Positions 40,959 to 49,281 are shown, counted from the stretch's first letter. The stretch is 51,430 nucleotides of DNA from Candidatus Roizmanbacteria bacterium RIFCSPLOWO2_01_FULL_37_12 (GCA_001789645.1 MGAG01000010.1:87170-138599), one strand, 5' to 3'. Numbers and translations: made by a program. The notes: generated by a model from the sequence alone, not told the origin.

Positions 40959-41973
40959 TATTCATATACTTCAAATACGTCGGGTAATCAATATATCTTT
41001 TATCCTCAACTATTTTTTTAAATGCCCTTCTCCTTTTATCCAGATTTTTTGTCACTTTAAAGACAAAAGCGTCAGACCCTGCTCCCGATCCATATGAGGC
41101 TAAAAGAATTATGTCTCCGGTTTTAGATTTTTCCAGGACGGAAACTAGACCCATTAAAGCTGTAGCCGTATAAGAGTTACCCAGGTAATCCACGATTAGA
41201 GATTGTTCAATCTGCCATTTGGAAAATCCTAAAGTACGCGCAACTTCCCGGGGAAACTTGCCGTTGGGCATATGAAATACGGCACGAGCAAAATCCGTAG
41301 GTTTCATTTTTGTTTTATTCAGCAAACTCTTCACAACATTTTCAATATGAAAAAAATAAGACGGTTTCCCTGTAAATCTGCCCCCGTGTGAAGGATACCG
41401 GATTCCTTCCCTGCGCCAAAAGTCCGGAGTATCAGACGAAAAAGAAGTTTGGTCAACTATTTCCAAAATCACATCTTCTTTTCCCAACAGAAAAGCTGCC
41501 GACCCTGAAGCTGATGTATACTCTAAAGGGTCGTGAGGTTTAGAGTTTGCTTTATCTGCCCCGACTACCAAAGCATAATTTGTATAACCGGATATGACTA
41601 ATGAACTCGCGGTGATCATAGCTCCGGTCGCGGCCTTACAAGCAAATTGCGTATCATAAGCCAAATAGTTGTGATCTATATCCAAAAACTCTCCCAAAAT
41701 TGTCGAGGCAGGATTAACCACATATGGAGGCGTTTCCGATCCAAAGAAAACGGCTTTTATATCGTCCTTTTTTAAGGATAAACCACTCATAGCCATTACT
41801 GCAGATTCATAAGCCATTGTTAATGAATCTTCATCGTTACCAGCAACGGCTTTTTCCATCACTCTTAACGACTTTTTTACATCTTCCGGATTTTTCCCCC
41901 AAACATTTGCAATTTCTTCAATCTTAATACGGTATTTTGGAATATAAAAACCGTACGAAACGATACCAATCAT
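40951..41973 (-). CDS. Hydroxymethylglutaryl-CoA synthase, archaeal type
   Basis: A 340-residue HMG-CoA synthase that adds acetyl-CoA to acetoacetyl-CoA. Catalytic residues can be placed: Glu in EKAVAGNDEDS, nucleophilic Cys in DTQFACKAATGAM (~110) and His in AVFHMPNGKFPREVA. The length and the N-terminus GIVSYGFYIPKYRI match the archaeal form rather than the larger eukaryotic one. It is upstream of thiolase and downstream of HMG-CoA reductase, giving the first three pathway enzymes in a row. Confidence 0.94.
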   Translation of the reverse strand: MIGIVSYGFYIPKYRIKIEEIANVWGKNPEDVKKSLRVMEKAVAGNDEDSLTMAYESAVMAMSGLSLKKDDIKAVFFGSETPPYVVNPASTILGEFLDIDHNYLAYDTQFACKAATGAMITASSLVISGYTNYALVVGADKANSKPHDPLEYTSASGSAAFLLGKEDVILEIVDQTSFSSDTPDFWRREGIRYPSHGGRFTGKPSYFFHIENVVKSLLNKTKMKPTDFARAVFHMPNGKFPREVARTLGFSKWQIEQSLIVDYLGNSYTATALMGLVSVLEKSKTGDIILLASYGSGAGSDAFVFKVTKNLDKRRRAFKKIVEDKRYIDYPTYLKYMNTI

Positions 41974-41984
41974 ATTAATTTAAA

Positions 41985-42075
41985 AAGGAAAAATGAAAAT
42001 GGAAAAAATAAAATGTAAAGTTAAAAGTTATTAAATTTTATATGTCGTTTTTAATTTTCAGATTTTACTTTATAC
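41985..42075. repeat. AT-rich heptamer-like repeat region
   Basis: Units close to AAAAGTT and TAAAAGT occur left of centre, and inverted TTTTACTTTATACTTTA to the right. The gap between HMG-CoA reductase and HMG-CoA synthase holds nothing else that I can see. The units resemble the heptamer tract inside the ligase gene. Confidence 0.4.
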
Positions 42076-42076
42076 T

Positions 42077-43201
42077 TTAGCGTCCTAATAATTGATGTGA
42101 CTTAGCCAAACTTCCTTCTTCAAGAGACGAAAGGAGAGATATCTCTCCGGCAAGTACAGTTGATATAAATACACCTGCCAACTCTTCCGATGTTTTTGCT
42201 CCGATTATCGACAGGGCTTCCTGCTTGATCTTCAATTTTGTCCCGCCGCCCACAGTTCCGATCATTATTGCCGGCATATAGACAGAAAAATATAGATCTC
42301 CGTTTTTAAGAGGTTTTACAAATGTAATGCCTAAGCTTCCCTCTACAGTATGACTCAAATCCTGCCCGGTGGCCGCAAAAAAAGACGATGTAGCATTTGC
42401 GAATTGAGCGTTAAATCCAAGAGATCCACTCATGGCAGATCCGAGCATACACTTAGTTAACCATACTTCAAAAATATGAGAAGCGTCTGATTTCAAAACT
42501 TCCTTGATAATTTTATTGGGCATTATGACTTCCGCCCAAGCTTTAAATCCACGATTACTGATAAAATTTAACCAGGCCGGTTTTTTATCAATATCAAAAT
42601 TACCTGCAACCGATAAGCATTTAGTCTTTGTTTCTTTCTCGATTAATTCCACTATCTTTTGCGTTGCTATGGTAACCATGTTCATTCCCATAGCGTCCTT
42701 CGTGTTAAAATAAAATCTTACATAGGCGTAACAACTTAAAGTTTTGACCTCAGCTTTAATAAATTTCAGATGTGAGGATGTTTTTTCTGCTTCTTTTCCC
42801 AGCATTTTTTCATTCTTTTTTATCCATTTATAGAAATAGTTGCTTTTCTCAATTCCCCCAGTATAAAAAACAGGGCCTCTTGTTGAACCAACTCTGTGTG
42901 TATTTACAATTGCTCCGCCCGAAATAGTAATCGCCTTACTACCTCTATTAAACGAAGCTACCAGGGCTCCCTCAGTAGTAGCTAAGGGAACATAGTAATG
43001 TTTTACGATATTAGTTTTATATTTTATTGCAAGCGGCCCAATAACGCCAAGCGGTAATGTAGTTGCTCCGATTAAATTCTCACAGTTAATATTTTTTTCG
43101 TCTTCAAAGAAAGCTTTTTCCGTGTAAGGTAATTTAATATTTAACTCGTTTTCTAAAAAATTTCGTCTTACTTTTGAGTTTTTAAGTCGTGACAATCTCA
43201 T
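42077..43201 (-). CDS. hmgA: Hydroxymethylglutaryl-CoA reductase, class I
   Basis: A 374-residue enzyme that reduces HMG-CoA to mevalonate with NADPH, the pathway's committed step. Visible are ENLIGATTLPLGVIGP, TTEGALVASFNRG (catalytic Glu), DAMGMNM (catalytic Asp), DIDKKPAWLNFI (catalytic Lys), GTVGGGT and the C-terminal SHQ (catalytic His). There is no N-terminal membrane domain, as in archaeal and bacterial class I forms. TTEGCLVAS is the usual form; the Cys is Ala here. It is the first gene of the isoprenoid series. Confidence 0.95.
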   Translation of the reverse strand: MRLSRLKNSKVRRNFLENELNIKLPYTEKAFFEDEKNINCENLIGATTLPLGVIGPLAIKYKTNIVKHYYVPLATTEGALVASFNRGSKAITISGGAIVNTHRVGSTRGPVFYTGGIEKSNYFYKWIKKNEKMLGKEAEKTSSHLKFIKAEVKTLSCYAYVRFYFNTKDAMGMNMVTIATQKIVELIEKETKTKCLSVAGNFDIDKKPAWLNFISNRGFKAWAEVIMPNKIIKEVLKSDASHIFEVWLTKCMLGSAMSGSLGFNAQFANATSSFFAATGQDLSHTVEGSLGITFVKPLKNGDLYFSVYMPAIMIGTVGGGTKLKIKQEALSIIGAKTSEELAGVFISTVLAGEISLLSSLEEGSLAKSHQLLGR

Positions 43202-43254
43202 ATCTATTTAAGTCGTCAAGTGGTAGAAAAATCATTTGTACTCGTTTTGAATCT

Positions 43255-43866
43255 CTAAATAAAGGGAATTCTGAAGATTTTAAAATGAAAGAGAAACACC
43301 GAATAAGGAATAAACCAGAGTAAAAATAGTATCATCAAATACATAATCCTATAAAATCCCAATTTGGTTGAAAATCTTAATGCTAAGTAAATAAGTATTA
43401 ATTTCCACGTAAGTAAACTGATCGAATATGAAATATAAAAAATGCTGAACCCCTTACCGAGAATTGAATATGATCTGGGTGGAGGAATAAAGACATACAA
43501 AATTGAATTTGAGACAAACCAAAAAAGAGTCGGAATTAGAGTGTAAGAAAAAGTGAGAATAAAGCCCGGAATTTTAATTTTATTATTTGATACTCCTCCC
43601 AGGAAATAAAAAAAAGCCATAGTGAATAAAAAATGTAATATGAATACCAGGAATGTTATTGTCGCCGGATAAGGATCATCCCGTAAGAAATAAACGAATT
43701 TAAAATATAAAAAAACGGTCAAAAATATTAAAAATGCTTGACCGAAGTCTTTTCCTCGGCTGATATTCCGCATTGTTCGATAAGGTGAAAAAATCAAAAG
43801 GAATATATTTCTTAAAAAGAATACTGAGGACGCTAATAAATTAGCGATTGCATTTTTAAAATCCAT
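43255..43866 (-). CDS. Six-helix membrane protein, possibly YIP1-like
   Basis: A 203-residue protein with about five or six hydrophobic helices and the N-terminal amphipathic segment IFSPYRTMRNISRGKDFGQAF that in Yip1-domain proteins precedes the membrane part. The Yip1 assignment is weak. It overlaps the preceding small gene by 11 bases and is the last gene of the operon starting with the sigma factor. It may be a membrane partner or target of the sigma-factor response. Confidence 0.55.
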   Translation of the reverse strand: MDFKNAIANLLASSVFFLRNIFLLIFSPYRTMRNISRGKDFGQAFLIFLTVFLYFKFVYFLRDDPYPATITFLVFILHFLFTMAFFYFLGGVSNNKIKIPGFILTFSYTLIPTLFWFVSNSILYVFIPPPRSYSILGKGFSIFYISYSISLLTWKLILIYLALRFSTKLGFYRIMYLMILFLLWFIPYSVFLFHFKIFRIPFI

Positions 43867-44089
43867 ATTGCAGTATGGACACTAATTTGATTGTTAGTGT
43901 ACCAAACAGCAGATACAGAATCAGCGCCCCGACAAAAGATGAGGGAATAATAAGAATAAAAGGCATTGTTTTAAAAAATTTAGTCACAAAATGATACATG
44001 TTTGTCAGCACGGGAATGCCCAAATCATTTGGTTGAACGGAATAAACTTCGTCTAATTTTTGCCGTAACCTGTAATTCAAGGTTTTCAT
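43856..44089 (-). CDS. Small membrane protein behind the sigma factor, possible anti-sigma
   Basis: A 77-residue protein with a soluble N-terminal part (MKTLNYRLRQKLDEVYSVQPNDL) and one or two membrane helices at the C-terminus (FILIIPSSFVGALILYLLFG and TIKLVSILQYGF). It starts 7 bases after the sigma factor stop. Small membrane proteins in this position are often anti-sigma factors, but there is no recognisable anti-sigma domain. No function is proven by sequence. Confidence 0.6.
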   Translation of the reverse strand: MKTLNYRLRQKLDEVYSVQPNDLGIPVLTNMYHFVTKFFKTMPFILIIPSSFVGALILYLLFGTLTIKLVSILQYGF

Positions 44090-44096
44090 TTATTAT

Positions 44097-44651
44097 TTAC
44101 GATAGTGTCTGGAATATTTTAATAAATGCTTTTCTTGCTCTGAATAATAAACTTTCGGTTGCCTTAAAGCCAATAGATAGTTTTTCGGCAATATTATTAA
44201 CTCTCTCACCATCTATATATTTAAGTCTCAAAATAACCCTGTAATCATTTGGAAGCATTTCCAAAGTTTTCTTAATTTTTGTTGAAAGTTCTTTTTTCTC
44301 AAGCTCATCGTCGATAAGAAAAGTTTTTAGCCCTTCTATAAAATAAGAGGGTAGTGCCGAAAAAAGTATTTTCTTAAGCTTCTTTTTTCTTATGTAATCT
44401 ATTGTCTTATTCCTGGCAATCGAATAAAGGAACGTTTTAAGAGAACTATGGTATTGGAAATCACGCAGAGCCTCTATAAAATCAAGAAAAACATCCTGAC
44501 TTATCTCCTCCGCAACATTGTAATCTTTCAATTTGCGATAGATAAAATGCTGTATTGACTTTTGGTATTTCTGATACAAAAAAAGGAGCGCTTTTTCGTC
44601 TTTTTGAATAATTCTTTGAACTAATTCTTTTTCATCAACTCTTTTTAACAT
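44097..44651 (-). CDS. ECF-type RNA polymerase sigma factor
   Basis: A 184-residue group IV sigma factor. Region 2 includes NVAEEISQDVFLDFIEALRDF and IARNKTIDYIRKKK; region 4 is LEMLPNDYRVILRLKYIDGERVNNIAEKLSIGFKATESLLFRARKAF. Only regions 2 and 4 are present, as expected for ECF factors. The start at 44651 is preferred because a -10 box ends 6 bases upstream. The earlier in-frame ATG at 44672 overlaps the divergent gene. The divergent DUF4340 gene shares the -10 region, so both may be controlled together. Confidence 0.92.
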   Translation of the reverse strand: MLKRVDEKELVQRIIQKDEKALLFLYQKYQKSIQHFIYRKLKDYNVAEEISQDVFLDFIEALRDFQYHSSLKTFLYSIARNKTIDYIRKKKLKKILFSALPSYFIEGLKTFLIDDELEKKELSTKIKKTLEMLPNDYRVILRLKYIDGERVNNIAEKLSIGFKATESLLFRARKAFIKIFQTLS

Positions 44652-44656
44652 GGTGT

Positions 44657-44663
44657 TATAATA
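44657..44663. promoter_or_regulatory. Overlapping -10 elements of the sigma and DUF4340 genes
   Basis: TATAAT on the plus strand (44657-44662) ends 8 bases before the ATG at 44671. TATTAT on the minus strand (44663-44658) ends 6 bases before the ATG at 44651. Both mRNAs should be leaderless and the two start sites exclude each other. Confidence 0.65.
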
Positions 44664-44670
44664 TTCTACC

Positions 44671-45552
44671 ATGAAACAAAATCAATCTAGACTTATAAAA
44701 TTGCTGGTAGTTCTAATTGTGGTATTTGCTATCTTTGTTCTGAAAAATGAGATGCCGAGATATTTTCCGCAAAAAGTAAACCAACTTTTTTCCTCAATTA
44801 AAAAGGGTCAAATCAATGAAGTCATATTAACAAAAAACCAAGCTGTTAGGATTTATAAAAAGAATAATAACTGGTATGTAAAAAAAGACAATAACGAATT
44901 CAAAGCTGAAAGAGAAAGAGTTGAAAAAATTATAGACAGCTTCCTAAATCTTAAAAAGGAAAATATAGTATCCAACAATAAAAATAAACACAAAGAGCTT
45001 GGGATTGATAAACAAAAAATTGAGATTAAAGCTGGCGGAAAAACATATGTAATCTATCTTGGAAATACTGACGGATTATCAAATAACTATATTCGAATCG
45101 AAAATGAAGATGACGTTTTTAAAGCGGAAGTCTTCGAGGATGCTTTTACTTCAGACGATTATCGGGACCTCTCTTTAGGGCTAATTAATGACGAAAATAA
45201 AGTAACTTCCGTTATTATTGGAAATAGCGATTCTTCAGTTTCTCTTGTAAAAAATAAGAACGATTGGAAAATCGGAGAAAAAATTGCCAAGAAGGATCGT
45301 GTTGAATTTTATCTGAATGACCTTAAGACTCTTAAAGCCCAGGATATTTTGAATAAGAAAGAAAATTTTTCCACGGTTAATCTCGAATTAACCGTAAATA
45401 TAAAAGAAAACAATAAAGAAAAAAGTATATCTTTTTATCCCGAAAATGAAGAGGCTTACCTAGCTATAGTAACTTCTTCTGATTTTGACTATCTTATTCC
45501 AACAGCTTACGTCGCTTCATTAAAAAAGGAAGAAAAAGATTTTTTGGAGTAA
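44671..45552 (+). CDS. DUF4340-like membrane-anchored protein
   Basis: A 293-residue protein with an N-terminal membrane helix (LIKLLVVLIVVFAIFVL) and an extracellular beta-rich part. The opening of that part, GQINEVILTKN ... VRIYKKNNNWYVKK, and a later repeat of the pattern (SVSLVKNKNDWKIGEK) are typical of DUF4340 proteins, which in other bacteria accompany ABC-type gliding or surface systems. No such transporter is here. It may be a surface component controlled with the divergent ECF sigma factor. Confidence 0.7.
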   Translation: MKQNQSRLIKLLVVLIVVFAIFVLKNEMPRYFPQKVNQLFSSIKKGQINEVILTKNQAVRIYKKNNNWYVKKDNNEFKAERERVEKIIDSFLNLKKENIVSNNKNKHKELGIDKQKIEIKAGGKTYVIYLGNTDGLSNNYIRIENEDDVFKAEVFEDAFTSDDYRDLSLGLINDENKVTSVIIGNSDSSVSLVKNKNDWKIGEKIAKKDRVEFYLNDLKTLKAQDILNKKENFSTVNLELTVNIKENNKEKSISFYPENEEAYLAIVTSSDFDYLIPTAYVASLKKEEKDFLE

Positions 45553-45557
45553 AAATT

Positions 45558-45644
45558 CTACTTTGAAAAGTGATTGACAACCACAGCCAGAAGTATCATA
45601 AATACAATGATACCTATTAATGAACCAGTAAGTGGATCTATCAT
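45558..45644 (-). CDS. 28-residue single-helix membrane micropeptide
   Basis: A frame from ATG at 45644 encodes MIDPLTGSLIGIIVFMILL and ends NHFSK, one membrane helix with short ends. It starts 2 bases after the stop of the 65-residue membrane protein and has a sensible amphipathic layout. Too short for a confident call; the tight spacing and hydrophobic pattern are the evidence. Confidence 0.45.
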   Translation of the reverse strand: MIDPLTGSLIGIIVFMILLAVVVNHFSK

Positions 45645-45646
45645 AC

Positions 45647-45844
45647 CTATTTCTTTTTTAATAACAAGTAACTTATTATGTACCCTACAATAAGTATAAC
45701 AAATCCAAATATAGTTATCAGCCAAGAAAATACTTTTTCAGAAAGAAATTGTCCGAAAACGGTTGCGCCAGCACCAATATTTGCTAACTCTAAAACCTTT
45801 TCCGCATAAAGTTTTCTTAACTCAGGACTTATTTTGATAGACAT
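45647..45844 (-). CDS. Small two-helix membrane protein
   Basis: A 65-residue protein with an amphipathic N-terminal helix (SPELRKLYAEKVLELANIGAG), a weak first hydrophobic segment, a strong second one (LITIFGFVILIVGYIISYLLL) and a Lys tail. A TATTAT box 7 bases before the ATG gives it its own leaderless promoter. I do not recognise the family. It is divergent from the ChbG-like gene and precedes a possible 28-residue peptide. Confidence 0.65.
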   Translation of the reverse strand: MSIKISPELRKLYAEKVLELANIGAGATVFGQFLSEKVFSWLITIFGFVILIVGYIISYLLLKKK

Positions 45845-45851
45845 ACTAAAA

Positions 45852-45857
45852 ATAATA
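45852..45857 (-). promoter_or_regulatory. -10 element of the small membrane protein gene
   Basis: TATTAT (45857-45852) ends 7 bases before the ATG at 45844; the -35 is weak. Confidence 0.45.
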
Positions 45858-45881
45858 CAACAATCTTAATATAATTCGTGA

Positions 45882-45887
45882 TAAAAT
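45882..45887 (+). promoter_or_regulatory. Extended -10 element of the ChbG-like gene
   Basis: TGaTAAAAT (45879-45887) is an extended -10 ending 6 bases before the ATG at 45894. It selects this ATG over a TTG at 45888. Confidence 0.5.
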
Positions 45888-45893
45888 TTGACA

Positions 45894-46727
45894 ATGAGAA
45901 AAATTGTTATTCAGGGAGATGATTGGGGTTATTCCGAAGAGACAAACGCAGGAATTGAATATGCTTATGAACACGGTATTCTAACGGAAACAACCGCGAT
46001 GGTAAATCTTCTCGACAAAAATAAAAAATCTGAATATAGAAACCGCATTGGTGGTCTAATAAATAAGAGTGGTTTAAGAAAGCCTGAACTGGGTATAGGT
46101 ATTCACCTAAACGTAACATACGGTAAACCAATATCACTGAATTGGCCGCAACCAGAATTTACCCGACCGTATAAAGGAACTGGTAAGCCTGAGGAATGGA
46201 TCGGAAGCGCTTGGCAGATGTATTTTTCAAAATTTACCCCAACTCAAATTGAAGATGAATATCGAAGACAAATAGAATTAGGAATGGAAATTTTTGGCAA
46301 TATTGATCATTTGGATAGTCACCACTTTTCGGCGGCTTATAACCCACTTAAGCAGGTTTATAAAAAATTAGCTAAAGAATATAGATTGGCAGTACGTCCT
46401 TACGCTTCGTTATCTGAAAAACCTGTTTATGGAGGAGATTTTATTGTTAGAAAAGTTGACATTAATAAAATAAAAAATGCCGGAATTAAAATCGCTGATA
46501 ATTATATTCTTAAACTTTTTTTTAACGAAAAAGATCCAATAAAATCTTTTCTCCGAGAAGTTGATAGAATCGACGATGGCAAAACTGCTGAAGTTATGTT
46601 CCATCCTGCCAAAGGCCAAAAAGCAGATAACTGGAGGATCATAGATCTAAAAACATTGATAGATAAAAATACATTACACTATTTGGGTAATAAAAATATC
46701 CAACTGATTACCTATAAAGATTTGTAA
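45894..46727 (+). CDS. ChbG/YdjC-type carbohydrate deacetylase
   Basis: A 277-residue TIM-barrel-like metal hydrolase of the YdjC/ChbG/HpnK family, whose known members remove acetyl groups from oligosaccharides or related N-acetyl sugars. Diagnostic motifs: GDDWGYSEETNAGI (metal-binding Asp), GIGIHLNVTYG (His), IDHLDSHHF (His pair) and EVMFHPAKG (His near the C-terminus). No signal peptide is seen. It ends next to the convergent 587-residue protein gene. Confidence 0.88.
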   Translation: MRKIVIQGDDWGYSEETNAGIEYAYEHGILTETTAMVNLLDKNKKSEYRNRIGGLINKSGLRKPELGIGIHLNVTYGKPISLNWPQPEFTRPYKGTGKPEEWIGSAWQMYFSKFTPTQIEDEYRRQIELGMEIFGNIDHLDSHHFSAAYNPLKQVYKKLAKEYRLAVRPYASLSEKPVYGGDFIVRKVDINKIKNAGIKIADNYILKLFFNEKDPIKSFLREVDRIDDGKTAEVMFHPAKGQKADNWRIIDLKTLIDKNTLHYLGNKNIQLITYKDL

Positions 46728-48491
46728 CTAATCTAGTGCAATCTTGTAAATCTTTTCTCCGACTAAAACATAGGCAGTATTGTTGAGAACTACAAAGTCC
46801 GAGGCTTTTGAGAGAATGGTCGAATTAATCTGTCTTTCGTAAGTGCCGTTTTTTCCTAAGATGTAGACCGCCCCCTTGGCCTTATCCCAACCGTAAACTT
46901 TTTCCACATCGGAACTGGTGAAAATTTTTGTTAAGTTAACATTTTTTTCCGGCCAGGATGTGGAAAAATCATCTTTTGCTCCGGCTGTATATTTGACAAT
47001 CTGATCCTCTAACCCGATATAAACCGAAGAATCTATGGCTATAGAATTTGCCCCTTTTACAGATCCCGCTTCGCCCTTGAGATAAGAACTTTTTTCCGAA
47101 TAACCGCTCTCTGCAACTAGGTATTTATAGATATCTCCATTTCCTGAGTCCAAAAGATAAAGATTGCCGTTATAAATCCACATGTCAACGATGTTTTCCC
47201 AATCTTTATCTTTGTCAATTACTCTCTTAGACTTCCCATCTGCCGAAATTTTATATACTCCTTCGCCATCAACAAATATCAAAATGTAGTCTTGGTACGA
47301 AGCAACTCTTTTGGCGTTTTTAATTTCAGAAGCGCTCTTTTTATCCAATGATTTTTTGCTAAGGGATAAGGTATATACAATACCCTTTTCTTGATCGACT
47401 ATGTTTAAATTCTCTTTTTCTAGATACAAATTGCTCCCCCTGGCTCCTTTGCTATCCAGAGTGAGATCGTAAAATTCCTCATAATTTTTGTCTTCCTTTT
47501 TGACTATTTTGTTTTCTGTCGCTTTAATCATCTGTTCAAGTTCTTTGACATCGCTTTCTTTTTGTTTTCCGGTTTCTTTTTTTAGTTTATCAACTTCTTT
47601 TTTTGCCTCTGATAGTAAAGCCATTGATCTTGGCAGATTTAAAAAAGCCACCTCTTCTGCCTGATCCAGTTTTAAACTCACCAACTCTTTTGTTAATTTA
47701 ACTTTTTTATTGGCAGCCGCTAAATTTTTTCTTTGTGTACCTAAAACAACGCTCCAAATCAGTATAAAAAGTATCGCCACCACAGCAGCTAAAGTAAAGA
47801 TTTTTCTTTTACCCGACCGTTGGGATAACTCCTTAAAAGTAGTAAAAAAATCTCTGCCTTTATCTTTAATCTGATTTAATGCGCTATCTTTTTGCTGACT
47901 TTCAATATCGATAAATCTTACCTGTTCTGCTTCATCCTCTTTATGCTGGACTAATAGTGCAATCGCCCCATCATCGCCTTTTCCGCTTAACTGAGTAACT
48001 AAATCATTAACAATCTCCTGTGGATTTCTATGATCGAATATAGTTTTTAATTCTATGTCTGATCCTAAGACATTTATAAACTTTTGGGTCGTCAAAACAA
48101 AAAAATCGCCTAACTCTAGGAATCCAGATGCACTCTTATCTTTTTCTATAATTTGGGCAAAATTATTGTTTCTATTAAGATAGATTGAGCCTTCTCCGAT
48201 TGTTTTTAAATACATGATTTTATCTTTAAGACAACCGGAAGCAAGCGAAATAGAGGGTGGAAGATTATACTTCGTTATAAATCGAGAAATAAATTGATCG
48301 AAAGAAGCTAAATTTTGAATTGATAGGGATATTATTTCTTCTTTTATTTTTTGTAATATTTCTTTCCCCTGTTCGGCATTAATTCCCTCCTCTATCTCAA
48401 TAACGATAAAAAAATTACTTTCCGCAATATAGCCTGAAAATCCGCCTTCTTTTTCCTTCCCCAGATATGTTGCAAAATCAAAATTAAACAT
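46728..48491 (-). CDS. PP2C-like, single-pass, beta-propeller-like protein
   Basis: A 587-residue protein of composite architecture. Residues 1-205 look like a degenerate PP2C-type phosphatase fold (FSGYIAESNFFIVIEIEEG, LELGDFFVLTTQ, GDDGAIALLVQH), though the usual metal Asp residues are not all obvious. A membrane helix (IFTLAAVVAILFILIWSVVLG, ~233-253), a Lys/Glu-rich coiled coil (~255-330) and a C-terminal repeat region with propeller-like blades (NLYLLDSGNGDIYKYL, SVYIGLEDQIVKYT, AVYILGKNGTYERQI) follow. It may sense surface signals and transmit them to the cytoplasm; this is inference. It is in operon with two small membrane protein genes. Confidence 0.6.
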   Translation of the reverse strand: MFNFDFATYLGKEKEGGFSGYIAESNFFIVIEIEEGINAEQGKEILQKIKEEIISLSIQNLASFDQFISRFITKYNLPPSISLASGCLKDKIMYLKTIGEGSIYLNRNNNFAQIIEKDKSASGFLELGDFFVLTTQKFINVLGSDIELKTIFDHRNPQEIVNDLVTQLSGKGDDGAIALLVQHKEDEAEQVRFIDIESQQKDSALNQIKDKGRDFFTTFKELSQRSGKRKIFTLAAVVAILFILIWSVVLGTQRKNLAAANKKVKLTKELVSLKLDQAEEVAFLNLPRSMALLSEAKKEVDKLKKETGKQKESDVKELEQMIKATENKIVKKEDKNYEEFYDLTLDSKGARGSNLYLEKENLNIVDQEKGIVYTLSLSKKSLDKKSASEIKNAKRVASYQDYILIFVDGEGVYKISADGKSKRVIDKDKDWENIVDMWIYNGNLYLLDSGNGDIYKYLVAESGYSEKSSYLKGEAGSVKGANSIAIDSSVYIGLEDQIVKYTAGAKDDFSTSWPEKNVNLTKIFTSSDVEKVYGWDKAKGAVYILGKNGTYERQINSTILSKASDFVVLNNTAYVLVGEKIYKIALD

Positions 48492-48492
48492 T

Positions 48493-48732
48493 CTAAATAA
48501 TTATCAAGCTAACAAATAATAAAGCGATGCCAATGATTATTTGTATCAAAGAAATAAGAAGAATTAAAGAGTTCTCTTGACTCTCCAGGGTCCTTATCAT
48601 AACCTGTGTTTGCTTATAGATAACTAAAGCATAAATTAAATATAAAAGTGAAAATACAACACTGAATACTTTAAAAAATAAAGTAAAAATGTTCTGCCCT
48701 AAAAAAGAATTAATGAACTGATTAAAATCCAT
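48493..48732 (-). CDS. Small two-helix membrane protein
   Basis: A 79-residue protein with two hydrophobic helices (IFTLFFKVFSVVFSLLYLIYALVIY and ILLISLIQIIIGIALLFVSLIII) and a short polar loop (KQTQVMIRTLESQEN). It lies 1 base upstream of the 587-residue protein gene and 5 bases downstream of the PH-domain-like gene, so all three share a transcript. No family can be named with confidence. Confidence 0.7.
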   Translation of the reverse strand: MDFNQFINSFLGQNIFTLFFKVFSVVFSLLYLIYALVIYKQTQVMIRTLESQENSLILLISLIQIIIGIALLFVSLIII

Positions 48733-48737
48733 TTAGA

Positions 48738-49274
48738 TTAAGGAACTAAATTATTTATTATTTTTGTAACTTCTGCCGGCTTGGGAATATTTACAAACTC
48801 GATATTTACCTCGGTGCCTGCTGTCTGGACAAAAACATTTCCGAAATTAAAAACTGAGGCAAAAAAGCCGCCGCTTTTGGCAGTTACATCTTCAACTTTT
48901 GAGAGCTGGGTTTCGGTCACTTCTTTATATATAACAGCATGAAAATCTATATCAATAATACGCTCATTAGTAATGATCCCGACATTAAAAAACCAGCTTA
49001 AAAAGTTAAACCAGATATAGGCAAAAATGATTGCGAGTCCAAAAAAATTGGCAAAAAGGGTTTGAGTTCCAGAGAGAAAATTAAAAAAAAGAAAATTTAG
49101 GAAAATTAAAACGACAATCAAAATAAGGCTGTTGATTACCCAGGGAAGCTGTGTAATTGGGTGAGCTCGCAAGACTAGAATTAACTGCTCGTTTGTATGC
49201 TGTGTTTCAAATCGATAACTGGGCTTGATACAAAAAGAGTGCAGCAGGTTATGAGAAGGCTTTAGACTATGCAT
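48738..49274 (-). CDS. Membrane protein with bacterial PH-like domain
   Basis: A 178-residue protein: a short soluble N-terminus, two membrane helices (LPWVINSLILIVVLIFLNFLFF and FFGLAIIFAYIWFNFLSWFF) and a C-terminal bPH2-like domain. That domain has the family features ITNERIIDIDFHAVIYKEVTETQLSKVEDVTAKSGGFFASVFNFGNVFVQTAG. A -10 box 7 bases before the ATG at 49274 defines the start; longer frames run into the 5S rRNA gene antisense. It heads the operon that ends with the 587-residue protein gene. Confidence 0.78.
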   Translation of the reverse strand: MHSLKPSHNLLHSFCIKPSYRFETQHTNEQLILVLRAHPITQLPWVINSLILIVVLIFLNFLFFNFLSGTQTLFANFFGLAIIFAYIWFNFLSWFFNVGIITNERIIDIDFHAVIYKEVTETQLSKVEDVTAKSGGFFASVFNFGNVFVQTAGTEVNIEFVNIPKPAEVTKIINNLVP

Positions 49275-49281
49275 TAAGAAT

